Positions 8,393 through 16,896 of a stretch of 64,000 nt of DNA are shown piece by piece; within the stretch, counting starts at the first letter, position 1; each line of letters opens with the position of its first letter. Origin of the DNA: Endozoicomonas sp. 4G (lineage in GTDB: Bacteria > Pseudomonadota > Gammaproteobacteria > Pseudomonadales > Endozoicomonadaceae); NCBI RefSeq assembly GCF_023822025.1, contig NZ_CP082909.1, forward strand, positions 3,586,001 through 3,650,000, given 5' to 3'. Below the pieces are notes generated by a model, which was not told the DNA's origin, did not search any database, and saw only the letters and a program-made list of their open reading frames with translations. The position numbers and the translations under genes were made by a program.

Positions 8393-8575
8393 TTAAGTAC
8401 AACTAACAAAGTTTTTTTCTTGCAGCGCACGCAGAATGGCATTACTCATTAACAGCGTTTCATATTTCCTCCGTAGTTCAGTGATTTTCACAACGTCGTC
8501 ACCACTGGCGGTTACCACGTGGCTGCCATCGGAGCTAAAGGTGGCTGATAAGACAGAGTCTTCATATTTAAAGTG
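8393..8575 (-). pseudogene. WD40-repeat protein, C-terminal remnant
   Basis: The minus frame reads LHFKYEDSVLSATFSSDG followed by SHVVTASGDDVVKI, a textbook WD40 blade. It continues with ELRRKYETLLMSNAILRALQ to a TAA at 8393-8395. The frame is cut at its 5' end where the fghA coding sequence begins (8568), so only about 58 codons of a larger beta-propeller gene remain. The junction suggests that the frmA-fghA block was inserted into or recombined with the WD40 gene. Confidence 0.75.
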
Positions 8576-9416
8576 AAGTGTTTAAGGCATTGGCATGAAA
8601 AGCGATATGCTCTCTGATAAAACTGGCTATATAGAAATAGCTATGGTCATAGCCTTCATCTATAGATAGCTGGATAGGGTACTTCACCTTATCACACGCC
8701 GACTTGAAATGTTTTGTCAGTAATTGCTGTTGCAAGAAATTATCCGACAGGCCCTGGTTAATCATAACAGGCAAGACACGATCGTATGCCTGATTCTCAA
8801 TTAACACAGTGGCGTCATATGCAAGCCATGAGTCCTGGTTATGCCCTAAATAATGAGTAAACGCTTTCTGCCCCCATGGACACTGACTGGGGTTTACGAT
8901 CGGCGCAAAAGCCGAAATTGACTCATAATGATTGGCATTGTTCAGACCAACCACCAAGGCACCGTGGCCACCCATAGAATGCCCTGAGATTGATTTTTTA
9001 CCGGTAACGGGAAAGTTCGCCTCGATCAGAGCTGGAAGTTCGTGCACCACATAATCGTACATGTGATAGTGCTCACCCCATGGCTGCTCTGTTGCATTAA
9101 CATAGAAACCGGCCCCTAAACCCAAATCCCAGGCGCCTTCGGGATCGTCTGCCACCCCCTCTCCACGGGGGCTCGTATCTGGACAAACAATAGCAACACC
9201 ATACTCTTGTGCAAACTGTTGGGCGCCTGCTTTTGTCACAAAGTTTTGATCCGTACAGGTAAGACCTGACAGCCAATACAGAACCGGCACCTTTTCGGAC
9301 TCGGCTTTACTGGGTAAATAAATCGAGAACTGCATAGTGCAGCGGGTAGTGTCAGCTTCATGCTCATGTTGTAGTTGAACGCCACCAAAGCATTTAACAC
9401 GGGATAATTCTTTCAT
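8568..9416 (-). CDS. fghA: S-formylglutathione hydrolase
   Basis: This enzyme hydrolyses S-formylglutathione to formate and glutathione, the second step of glutathione-dependent formaldehyde detoxification. The 282 residues match the family length (about 275-285). The catalytic triad is visible: Ser147 in GHSMGGHGAL, Asp in GLSDNFL and His in EGYDHSYFYI. LSGLTCTDQNF near residue 50 is also typical. It follows frmA on the same strand after 77 bases, so the two are probably co-transcribed. Its last codons overlap the WD40 remnant. Confidence 0.95.
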   Translation of the reverse strand: MKELSRVKCFGGVQLQHEHEADTTRCTMQFSIYLPSKAESEKVPVLYWLSGLTCTDQNFVTKAGAQQFAQEYGVAIVCPDTSPRGEGVADDPEGAWDLGLGAGFYVNATEQPWGEHYHMYDYVVHELPALIEANFPVTGKKSISGHSMGGHGALVVGLNNANHYESISAFAPIVNPSQCPWGQKAFTHYLGHNQDSWLAYDATVLIENQAYDRVLPVMINQGLSDNFLQQQLLTKHFKSACDKVKYPIQLSIDEGYDHSYFYIASFIREHIAFHANALNTSL

Positions 9417-9493
9417 AGCTGATCTTGCCTATTGATTCACTTAAAAGCTATCTGGCAAGTGAGTAGAATTCACGAGCCTCATTCACTCATTTG

Positions 9494-10615
<1,122 letters not shown>

Positions 10616-10704
10616 TTAAGTTGGAGAATAACTGAAAGTGACTGGCTTTTCTCAAACGGCTACCGATCTCAGCAAACTGTAAAGTGAATGAATCCTGAAA
10701 TGAA

Positions 10705-10872
10705 GGTTTTTTTCTTGTCAGCACGCTGGACAACACTGTCCCAGTCGTCAGCTCCGCAAAGGTGACCGACAATGGTCATAAAAACGACTTCCCCAAGGAT
10801 ATGGGTACATTTGGCAGCTTGTCTGGGGTCTGGCAACTGGCTGGTTCGTTCGAGAAGAGAGTGAAATGCCAT
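10705..10872 (-). pseudogene. ISAs1-family transposase, N-terminal remnant
   Basis: The frame reads MAFHSLLERTSQLPDPRQ, AAKCTHILGEVVFMTIVG, HLCGADDWDSVVQRADKK, the conserved N-terminus of ISAs1/H-repeat transposases, then loses similarity. It is a different, more decayed sequence than the intact ISAs1-family element at 14.8-16.1 kb. The fragment at 7069-7152 belongs to the same subfamily. Confidence 0.75.
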
Positions 10873-10969
10873 AAAAAAGGCAGAATGTACCAGAATCAAA
10901 CAGGGCTTAGCAAGGACATTTTTACAAGAAATTGTTCAAAAAATGCTCATGCGTTTGCCCTGCGGTCAT

Positions 10970-11008
10970 AGGGCAAAGCCCGGAACGAACTGGAACTATT
11001 TGTTATGT
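10970..11008 (-). other. attC-like half site
   Basis: GTTATGT at 11002-11008 is preceded by CCCGGAACGAACTGGAA, the same interior as the sites at 6500 and 16890. The left arm and box are missing, probably removed by the transposase relic to its left. It bounds the cassette carrying the 11082-11720 gene. Confidence 0.55.
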
Positions 11009-11081
11009 GGCGTTTTATGGTCTACTTTTCCGAGGTTCATCAAAAAATAAATCATTGAACCAATCTTAGGATCTACATACT

Positions 11082-11720
11082 ATGGCACTTATTTACAGAA
11101 TGTTATTTATTCTTTCCATGACAATTACCAATCTTTTTATATTCAATGCTTATGCTTCTGAGCAGATAAACTTTTTTATATGTTCAGCTACTGAAAATAA
11201 AAGTCAATATGCTGTTATTGAAAGAAAAACAATTGATAAAAAAATCTTTAATGATGATTTTGATAATAGTGGGGCTGTAATTAATCAGCTTGCTCCGCTT
11301 TTTCTTGCTAAGGACTATTACATCCCCAATTTTTGTAAAACAGTTAATTTAGAGAAATTAACTAATGAATTTCCATATTTGAAAGATAGCATCAAGCAAT
11401 ATTTGACTTTAGAAGATAGTAAAGATGACAAGGAGCCATTAATAGTAGTATTGCCGACTCAATTGACTAGTTCAGATTCTATTAATAAAGTTCGTCCAGC
11501 AATAATTGCTACGAGCCTTACCTTTGCAATTTTATGGGCGCTTGGTTCTTCATATTTAGCGCCTGGCTCTTTAATGGTTTTTATAACGTGTGCATTCAGG
11601 CCTGAACAATGTCAGACAGTTTTGGAAAATTTTTCCGATTTCTTCTCTGAACTATGGACAAAAGCTACAACACGACAAGTTACAGCTATGTCAGGAAAGG
11701 GACATAGATTAGGCAATTAG
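11082..11720 (+). CDS. Cassette-borne secreted or membrane protein, unknown
   Basis: The 212-residue product has a signal peptide (MALIYRMLFILSMTITNLF then IFNAYAS, cleavage about residue 26). A hydrophilic Lys/Asp-rich domain follows (27-135) and one hydrophobic segment near 147-175 (IATSLTFAILWALGS). It has several cysteines and no motif I recognise. It is AT-rich, preceded by a TAGGA-type ribosome site, and lies exactly between an attC half site (11002) and a full site (11723). It reads on the plus strand, opposite to the array direction, so it probably has its own promoter in 11009-11060. Confidence 0.65.
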   Translation: MALIYRMLFILSMTITNLFIFNAYASEQINFFICSATENKSQYAVIERKTIDKKIFNDDFDNSGAVINQLAPLFLAKDYYIPNFCKTVNLEKLTNEFPYLKDSIKQYLTLEDSKDDKEPLIVVLPTQLTSSDSINKVRPAIIATSLTFAILWALGSSYLAPGSLMVFITCAFRPEQCQTVLENFSDFFSELWTKATTRQVTAMSGKGHRLGN

Positions 11721-11722
11721 CC

Positions 11723-11805
11723 TAATAACGCCTGGTTCAGCCGCGCCGCCAACGGCGGGGCGGCGTCTCAGCCAGCTTGCTGGCGACATCACGCACTTGT
11801 TATGC
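11723..11805 (-). other. attC-like integron recombination site
   Basis: An 83-bp site: core box TAATAAC (11723-11729), an imperfect palindrome (CTGGTTCAGCCGCGCCGCC ... GGCGGGGCGGCGTCTCAGCC), and core box GTTATGC (11799-11805). It begins at the stop of the 212-residue gene and ends six bases before the hicB stop. Confidence 0.75.
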
Positions 11806-11811
11806 GCTGGT

Positions 11812-12144
11812 TTATATGCGAGAAGCTTGAATTAAGGCTTTTGAAATCCATTGGTTAATACTTTGACCACTAACCTGAGCTGCTGTTGCAATGGTTGCAT
11901 GAAGTTCTGGTGGAATACGAAGCATCAATTTACCAGAGTATGGTTTCTGAGGCTCCTTGCCCACAGAAGCACAAGTTTCGAGATAATCTTCAACTGCTTC
12001 GTGAAAAGCCTCTTTTAATTCTGCTACTGACTGACCATGAAAACCAACTCGATCTTTAATACCTGCAATATGACCAATGAAACACTCATCATCATCACTG
12101 TATTCTATGCTGGCTGCATAACCTTTATATGTCATTGTGTTCAT
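11812..12144 (-). CDS. hicB: HicB-family antitoxin
   Basis: The 110-residue antitoxin has the HicB partial RNase-H-like fold at residues 1-70 (YKGYAASIEYSDDDECFIGHI, then VGFHGQSVAELKEAFHEAVEDY). A C-terminal ribbon-helix-helix domain follows (LMLRIPPELHATIATAAQ). Its ATG overlaps the TGA of the upstream hicA remnant. HicB normally neutralises HicA and represses the operon. Since hicA is split by an IS element, the antitoxin is now orphaned and has lost its native promoter. Confidence 0.92.
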   Translation of the reverse strand: MNTMTYKGYAASIEYSDDDECFIGHIAGIKDRVGFHGQSVAELKEAFHEAVEDYLETCASVGKEPQKPYSGKLMLRIPPELHATIATAAQVSGQSINQWISKALIQASRI

Positions 12145-12303
12145 GGTTTAACTCCAATCCTGATTAGAAAATCTCGTGCATCTTTCACCTGATACGGCTT
12201 TGCCTCTTTTTTCGGGTGCGGTCTATGGAAAGTTCCGATTTCACCATTTTTATGGAACCTTACTCGCGACCCGCGTCCCTCAATAATATCGGCTCCAACA
12301 GCA
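12141..12303 (-). pseudogene. hicA: hicA toxin, 3' part, separated by an IS element
   Basis: The minus frame reads AVGADIIEGRGSRVRFHK, then IGTFHRPHPKKEAKPYQV, then RDFLIRIGVKP and stop, the C-terminal two-thirds of a HicA mRNA interferase including the catalytic His region (GTFHRPHP). The matching N-terminus is found 2 kb to the right at about 14300-14394. The frame enters the IS605-type right end at about 12300. Confidence 0.9.
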
Positions 12304-12450
12304 GTGAACTACTCGCCCCTAAAGGAACGAGCTTCCAATACTAAGCAAGCTACCGGAGTAGTTACCGTTCTTTTCTTTTTTGACGTTTCACTGCGAGCTG
12401 CGGGAGAGGGCTTGCCCTTTCCCGGCTTACATTTCGCTCCACGTCCTTTG
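12290..12450 (-). ncRNA. Predicted TnpB guide (omega/right-end) RNA
   Basis: In IS200/IS605 elements the right end, overlapping the tnpB 3' end, is transcribed as the guide scaffold, and the guide is read from DNA just outside the right end. Here that end contains the hairpin GAGCTCGTTCCTTTAGGGGC. The flanking guide would be hicA sequence starting near 12300. This is family inference plus position; no covariance model was run. Confidence 0.3.
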
Positions 12451-13724
12451 GTTAGCACAGGAATTCCTTTGCCAACCAACTCCGTCCCAGAGTCCATGAA
12501 AAACTTAATTGCTCGTTTCTTGATTACGATGCTGGCGTTTCTGTCAGCGTTGTCAAAGTGTCCACATTGACCGCAAAGAAACCGTTCTTGTGTCTTGCGG
12601 TTGTCGGGGTGAGTGTGACCGCAATCAGCACACTCTTGACTCGTAAAGGGTGCAGGCACTTTGAAGACTGCTTTGCCTGCTTTTGCTGCTTTATATCGGG
12701 TGTAAGTTTCCAAGAAGTGCCATCCTACGTTGAGAATGGCCTTGTTCAGTCCGGCTTTTTGTTTCGCCTTGTTGGAGATGAACTTTCCGTTTTGATCTTT
12801 TTTTGCTTTTGGCCTGCGAGTCATTTTTGAGGTTTTCAGATCTTCGAAAACAATGACCTTGGCCTTGCTATCGACCATTGTTCTGCTGGTTTGGTGGCAG
12901 AAGTCTTGCCGAATGTTGGCTACTTTCTTGTGCTGCCTGCTAATCCTGTTCTTTGTTTTCTGACGACGGTTTGAGCCTTTGGTTTGGCGAGACAAACGGC
13001 GCTGAAACCTCTTCAGGTATCGCTGGCGCTTATCCATGTTCTTTTTCTGGTCTTCTTCAAAGTCGTAAGGCTTAACGCCAGTATGAACAGGTATGACAAC
13101 ACCTCGATCGACGCCAATAACATGCTCTTCCAGCCACTCTTTGGAAGCACCTTTGAGGTATTCCAAATGCTCTTTTTCTGTTGCTGGTTCTTCTGATCCA
13201 TCGTCGTAACAGAAAGAAACGGAGTATTGACCAGCCTCTTTTCTAATGTAAATGGATTTTGGTTCGTTGAATAAACGGTGAGTTTTAAACGACAAATAAC
13301 CAATATTATTGGTCTTTGTGCCAATGAAAAGACGGGTTACACCATCTGCACAGATATCGAACCGGAACAACTCTTTGGTGAGGTAAACACTGCCCTTGTC
13401 TGTCTTGGCTTTTTTCTTTGGTTTACCGCACTGGCCATTCATGTACTTCCGGTAGGTCTTATACCAGTTGGTAGCCGAGTTTCTGATTATCTGACTGGGA
13501 CAATCGGATAACCAGGGTGATAACTCTTCGCTTTTGAATTGGGCTGCCTTTGTGTCAATAGGAGCATACATACCTATGGGGCAGTATTTTTTTGCGTAAG
13601 TGCTGTAATAGCGATGTTCATCACATTTCGCATTCCAGACAAACCGAGCGCAACCCATCCACTGAGACAGAACCAACTTTTGCTGATCTGTTGGATTGGC
13701 TTTGAGTCGGATACCTTGAAGCAT
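12309..13724 (-). CDS. tnpB: TnpB, RNA-guided nuclease of IS605-type element
   Basis: TnpB is an RNA-guided endonuclease, ancestor of Cas12, that helps retain the element. Of about 471 residues, the N-terminal HTH-like part begins MLQGIRLKANPTDQQKLVLSQW. The RuvC residues are all present: Asp in IGVDRGVVIPV, Glu in IVFEDLKTSKM and Asp in DNADRNASI. An intact zinc ribbon (CADCGHTHPDNRKTQ..CGQCGH) lies between the last two. The C-terminus is long and basic. In-frame ATGs exist at 13724 and 13754; I took 13724, which keeps the conserved N-terminus clear of tnpA. The gene appears complete. Confidence 0.88.
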   Translation of the reverse strand: MLQGIRLKANPTDQQKLVLSQWMGCARFVWNAKCDEHRYYSTYAKKYCPIGMYAPIDTKAAQFKSEELSPWLSDCPSQIIRNSATNWYKTYRKYMNGQCGKPKKKAKTDKGSVYLTKELFRFDICADGVTRLFIGTKTNNIGYLSFKTHRLFNEPKSIYIRKEAGQYSVSFCYDDGSEEPATEKEHLEYLKGASKEWLEEHVIGVDRGVVIPVHTGVKPYDFEEDQKKNMDKRQRYLKRFQRRLSRQTKGSNRRQKTKNRISRQHKKVANIRQDFCHQTSRTMVDSKAKVIVFEDLKTSKMTRRPKAKKDQNGKFISNKAKQKAGLNKAILNVGWHFLETYTRYKAAKAGKAVFKVPAPFTSQECADCGHTHPDNRKTQERFLCGQCGHFDNADRNASIVIKKRAIKFFMDSGTELVGKGIPVLTKGRGAKCKPGKGKPSPAARSETSKKKRTVTTPVACLVLEARSFRGE

Positions 13725-13794
13725 TACATAACCTGTTGAATTTAATGGCTTCATGCTAGTCTGGCTAGAAATATCTGTCAAATATGAGGTTTTT

Positions 13795-14247
13795 ATGTAC
13801 GAATGGAAATCGGGTAGATCATGTGTATTTAGGAATAACGTACACCTAGTATTTGTTACTAAATACCGTAGAAACGTGTTCACCAAGGAAATGATTGACC
13901 GGCTACGTGAAATATTTTCAGAGACCTGTCTTCAGATGGATTGTGAGCTAATCGAATTTGACAGGGAGCACGATCATATTCACGCAATAGTTACTGTTCA
14001 CCCAAAGCTGGCAATCTCTAACTTGGCAGGCAATCTAAAGGGAAAGTCGTCCTATATTTTAAAGCGTGAATACCGGGAGCGCATAAAGCCGATGTTATGG
14101 GGGAAACACTTCTGGAGCCCGAGTTATTGCTGTGTATCAGCAGGTGGTGCCAGTATGGAGACAGTTAAAAAATATATTGAAAGCCAGAGAACACCGCCTT
14201 CAGAAAAATCTGCTAAAACTTCCAAACGACTGTCACAGCAAGGCTAA
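13795..14247 (+). CDS. tnpA: TnpA, Y1 (HUH) transposase of IS605-type element
   Basis: This single-strand transposase cuts and rejoins the element ends. The 150-residue product shows the HUH motif as DHIHAIV and the catalytic Tyr in VKKYIESQ. It also has the family start (SCVFRNNVHLVFVTKYRR) and the LKGKSS...WGKHFWSPSY block. I chose the ATG at 13795, with TATGAGG seven bases upstream. It is divergent from tnpB; the two 5' ends are about 70 bases apart. It looks intact, so the element may be active. Confidence 0.93.
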   Translation: MYEWKSGRSCVFRNNVHLVFVTKYRRNVFTKEMIDRLREIFSETCLQMDCELIEFDREHDHIHAIVTVHPKLAISNLAGNLKGKSSYILKREYRERIKPMLWGKHFWSPSYCCVSAGGASMETVKKYIESQRTPPSEKSAKTSKRLSQQG

Positions 14248-14299
14248 CGCCTTGCGCTGGCTAGACCCGCCCCTGAAGGAACGGGTTTGCGCCAGCATT

Positions 14300-14394
14300 T
14301 CGATCAAGAGGGCTTCTATAGCCTTCCATTCCAACTGTTTTGGGGTCGGATCTCTGAATACCGCTGTTAGCGTTTTACGGTGTTTTGCATTCAT
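14300..14394 (-). pseudogene. hicA: hicA toxin, 5' part
   Basis: From the ATG at 14394 the frame reads MNAKHRKTLTAVFRDPTPKQ, LEWKAIEALLIE, the N-terminus of HicA. It then passes into IS605-type end sequence. Joined to 12141-12303 it would give a complete HicA of about 85 residues. A CACTATAGAGCATAGTGTC palindrome at 14400-14418 lies just upstream and is a good candidate operator for the native hicAB promoter. Confidence 0.88.
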
Positions 14395-14460
14395 AAAAGA
14401 CACTATAGAGCATAGTGTCATTAAATGGTATCGTTATTATGCTTTATGAGGAATTGAAGC

Positions 14461-14506
14461 GCATAACCCCTGCATAAGCGACGGCGCGTCTAGCGCCGTC
14501 CGCTGA
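14461..14506 (-). other. attC-like site, truncated
   Basis: GCATAAC at 14461-14467 is followed by CCCTGCATAAGCGACGGCGCG and TCTAGCGCCGTCCGCTG, nearly the same as the complete site at 20646-20706. The right arm end and GTTGAAC box have been replaced by IS91-type sequence at about 14507. It marks the promoter-side boundary of the hicAB cassette. Confidence 0.7.
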
Positions 14507-14683
14507 CACCCGACGACAAGAGTGGCGCAAACTCAAAGGCAACTATCTTTTCAGTGGCAAGAACCTGACCATGGTCTTTCGGGCAAAACTCCTTCGCGCC
14601 CTGGACGAACAAGGACTACTATCACCGAGCCTGAAAACAAGGCTGCCCAAACGTCAATTGCAAGCGGATGGGCAAAGGATGCC
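14505..14683 (+). pseudogene. IS91-family transposase, internal fragment
   Basis: The frame reads EWRKLKGNYLFSGKNL, TMVFRAKLLRALDEQG, LLSPSLKTRLPK, a conserved internal block of IS91-type Y2 transposases. From about 14610 it shares roughly 40 bases with the second fragment at 19016. An 8-base deletion after CTGCCCAAA relative to that copy shifts the frame. Past about 14683 the sequence is unrecognised to the ISAs1-family insertion at 14816. Confidence 0.75.
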
Positions 14684-14815
14684 AGAAGTAGACCACCAGG
14701 CTGTGATGAGACCACAGTAAGAGAGCCTCAATATGTGCTTGCTGTAAACGACTGATTTGCAGCGAATCATGACAAACCGAAGCAGACTTTCTTGCCAAGT
14801 TTTTTATTGGCTTAA

Positions 14816-16138
14816 CAGGGCTTACGCATGAAGATAATCATTCTCATTTAGCCCCAACAATGAATGATTTCAATAGCTGAGACAGGTATCTATTGCTCCA
14901 TCCAGCCTTTTTACGCTTTGTCTTGATGCTCCTCTTACTGGTAACGTCGGCCTTCAGAATATTTAGGGCAATACGACGCAAGGTAGACAGATTTTCAGCA
15001 GCGCATTCATCTTTGGTTTGGCAAGCATCTTCATCAAAGGCAACGTCCAGCATCCAGTGCAGACTATTTTCCACTTCCCAGTGCTGGCGCGTTGCATTGA
15101 GCATTCCCTCGGCTGTCATGGTTTTGCTGGAAATGTAGAACCTTAGAGCTGTCGTGGCTTTGCCATCAATTGTTCGATCAGACTGAACGACACCAAACTG
15201 CTTTATTCCTGTCCATTCATCAGCTGTTGAAAGAGCCGAAACGTCATCAAAAACCCAGCAGCAGCGATATTCATGACGACCATGGCCTTTATTTTTGCAC
15301 TCAAAAAATGCATCTGATACTGGCTCTTCCGGGTTGCTATTCCATCGCTCTTCGACCGCTGTCTGAATATCGTTGTGCAGTGTTTTTTGGTTTCCTTTAA
15401 CAGCAAAAAGATAATCTGCCTCCTGGTTTACGCAGGTTTCTGCAATACTTTTTTGGCAGCTGATTGCATCGGCTGTAATCATGCAGCCTTTCAAGTCGAT
15501 AGCTTCAAGAAGTTGGGGGACAGCGGTTATCTCATTCGACTTTTTATCAACCTTTTTTTGCCCTAAGACCAGGCTCAGTCTGGTGCTCCAGGCGCTAACC
15601 ATAAGGACTGCTTTTTTACCCTTGCCTTTCCCTTTGGAACCCTTGATAACCTTGCCGTCAATTGGAATGATTTCAGCATCACCATCAGGTATATCAAGGG
15701 CTTCAGGATAAGCAGATTTTACCCACCGGGTGAAGCATTCCTGAAATTCATCCGGTTTGAGCATGCAAAAAATCCGGTAGAAGGTGTCGTGCGACGGAAT
15801 ACCATTGGGAAGCTCAAGAAATAAACGAAACCAGTCTTCTTTTTCTTCACCGAACTCTTGCATATCTTGCCATGTATCAGCCCCACAGATGATGGCACAC
15901 ACAGCAATCACAAGAATGTCGTTAAAGTTATGCTCGCAGGAAGAAGCACGCTTACGTGGGTCGGTTAACTCGTTGAGAAACATGATTAGCGGTTCAGGAT
16001 TAATAGGCATCAGGCGTAAAATTGGGGTATTTTACAGCTTTTTAGCACAGATGTGTGAGCCATGATCAACTCATGATGTGGCAAAGCTGTTGCTTTGCGC
16101 GTCTAAATGAGAATGATTATTCTCATGCGTAAGCCCTG
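14816..16138. mobile_element. ISAs1-family insertion sequence, complete
   Basis: The 1,323-bp element is bounded by 36-bp inverted repeats with few mismatches (14816-14851 and 16103-16138, beginning CAGGGCTTACGCATGA). It is flanked by a perfect 10-bp direct repeat ATTGGCTTAA (14806-14815 and 16139-16148). Target duplications of 8-10 bp are usual for this family. Intact ends, intact transposase and a perfect duplication indicate a recent insertion. Confidence 0.95.
14844..16010 (-). CDS. ISAs1-family DDE transposase
   Basis: The 388-residue transposase has the ISAs1-associated N-terminal domain (LNELTDPRKRASSCEHNF, then ICGADTWQDMQEFGE). A DDE catalytic domain follows: Asp in IIPIDGKVIKGS, Asp in MITADAISCQK and Glu in HWEVENSLHWMLDV. 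The reading frame is uninterrupted and fills the element, with its stop inside the left inverted repeat. It should be functional. Confidence 0.95.
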   Translation of the reverse strand: MPINPEPLIMFLNELTDPRKRASSCEHNFNDILVIAVCAIICGADTWQDMQEFGEEKEDWFRLFLELPNGIPSHDTFYRIFCMLKPDEFQECFTRWVKSAYPEALDIPDGDAEIIPIDGKVIKGSKGKGKGKKAVLMVSAWSTRLSLVLGQKKVDKKSNEITAVPQLLEAIDLKGCMITADAISCQKSIAETCVNQEADYLFAVKGNQKTLHNDIQTAVEERWNSNPEEPVSDAFFECKNKGHGRHEYRCCWVFDDVSALSTADEWTGIKQFGVVQSDRTIDGKATTALRFYISSKTMTAEGMLNATRQHWEVENSLHWMLDVAFDEDACQTKDECAAENLSTLRRIALNILKADVTSKRSIKTKRKKAGWSNRYLSQLLKSFIVGAK

Positions 16139-16277
16139 ATTGGCTTAAGCTGCCAAGGGTACCTTTGCTGCCCTTGACAGAGGTACGGATCATATATGTT
16201 ATGTTGCGTTTGCACTGTTCCTCAAATGATCTACAATGACACGGTGTAGAACAATATGACACACAGAGGTACTTAAA

Positions 16278-16541
16278 ATGAGCAAGAGCGCAATGATCCG
16301 AGCCAGAATAGAACCTGATGTAAAGGAACATGCAGAAGCGATATTCAGGAAACTCGGACTTAACGCAACAGACGCAATCACTTTGTTTTATAAGCAGGTA
16401 GGCTTGTGTAACGGATTGCCCTTTGATGTTCGTATACCTAATGAAGAAACCCTGAAAGCCTTCAAGGATACAGACAAAGGGGTAGGCTTAACTCATTACG
16501 ATTCAATGGAAGAAATGTTTGATGATCTGGATGCTGACTGA
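16278..16541 (+). CDS. dinJ: DinJ/RelB-family antitoxin
   Basis: The 87-residue ribbon-helix-helix antitoxin begins MSKSAMIRARIEPDVKEHAE and has the family core FRKLGLNATDAITLFYKQV. The C-terminal part binds and inhibits the downstream YafQ-type toxin. Its TGA overlaps the toxin ATG (TGATG). It reads on the plus strand, opposite to the array direction, and its own promoter should lie in 16205-16270. A truncated near-identical copy is at 6853-6994. Confidence 0.9.
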   Translation: MSKSAMIRARIEPDVKEHAEAIFRKLGLNATDAITLFYKQVGLCNGLPFDVRIPNEETLKAFKDTDKGVGLTHYDSMEEMFDDLDAD

Positions 16542-16810
16542 TGCTTACTCCAGTACGATCAACGAAGTTTAAAAAGGATTACAAGAAAGTCGAACGGCAA
16601 GGTAAGGATTTAAAGAAACTTAAAACGATTATGGTTCGGCTTGCCAAAGAAGAAATCCTTGAACCTAAGTATAAAGATCACTACCTGACCGGAAACTACA
16701 AAGGGCGTAGAGAATGTCATATAGAGCCTGACTGGTTATTGATCTACATGATTGTTGGGAGTGAAATCTTTTTTGAAAGAACTGGATCACATTCTGAATT
16801 ATTTAGGTAG
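16541..16810 (+). CDS. yafQ: YafQ-family mRNA interferase toxin
   Basis: The 89-residue toxin belongs to the RelE superfamily and cleaves mRNA on the ribosome. The YafQ catalytic set is visible: His in KYKDHYLTG, His/Asp/Trp in CHIEPDWLLIY and the terminal His in RTGSHSELF. It begins MLTPVRSTKFKKDYKK. It is translationally coupled to dinJ, and its stop lies three bases before the attC-like site at 16813. Confidence 0.92.
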   Translation: MLTPVRSTKFKKDYKKVERQGKDLKKLKTIMVRLAKEEILEPKYKDHYLTGNYKGRRECHIEPDWLLIYMIVGSEIFFERTGSHSELFR

Positions 16811-16812
16811 CA

Positions 16813-16896
16813 ACATAACGCTTGGTTCAGCCCTGCTGACGGCGGCGTCGGGCGGAGGGGCGTAGCCCCGGAACGAATTGGAAGAATTTGTTAGGT
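16813..16896 (-). other. attC-like integron recombination site
   Basis: An 84-bp site with core boxes ACATAAC (16813-16819) and GTTAGGT (16890-16896), around a GGTTCAGCCCTGCTGACGGC ... GTAGCCCCGGAACGAATTGG interior shared with the 6500 and 11002 sites. The stop codon of the minus-strand gene to its right lies inside the GTTAGGT box. Confidence 0.75.

Larger units (their letters stand above)
12300..14300. mobile_element. IS200/IS605-family element inserted in hicA
   Basis: The element has divergent tnpB (minus) and tnpA (plus) genes, as in IS605. Related subterminal hairpins lie at both ends: CCCGCCCCTGAAGGAACGGG near 14268-14288 and CTCGCCCCTAAAGGAACGAG near 12313-12332. There is no target duplication, as expected for a Y1 transposase that inserts next to a short fixed target. 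The hicA reading frame on both flanks fixes the boundaries to within about 10 bases; the exact ends were not determined. Confidence 0.88.

Noticed and set aside
16198-16204. GTTATGT as an attC core box left of dinJ
   Set aside because: The box and the following TTGCG fit, but no palindromic arms or left box precede it, partly because of the ISAs1-family insertion; kept out of the feature list.
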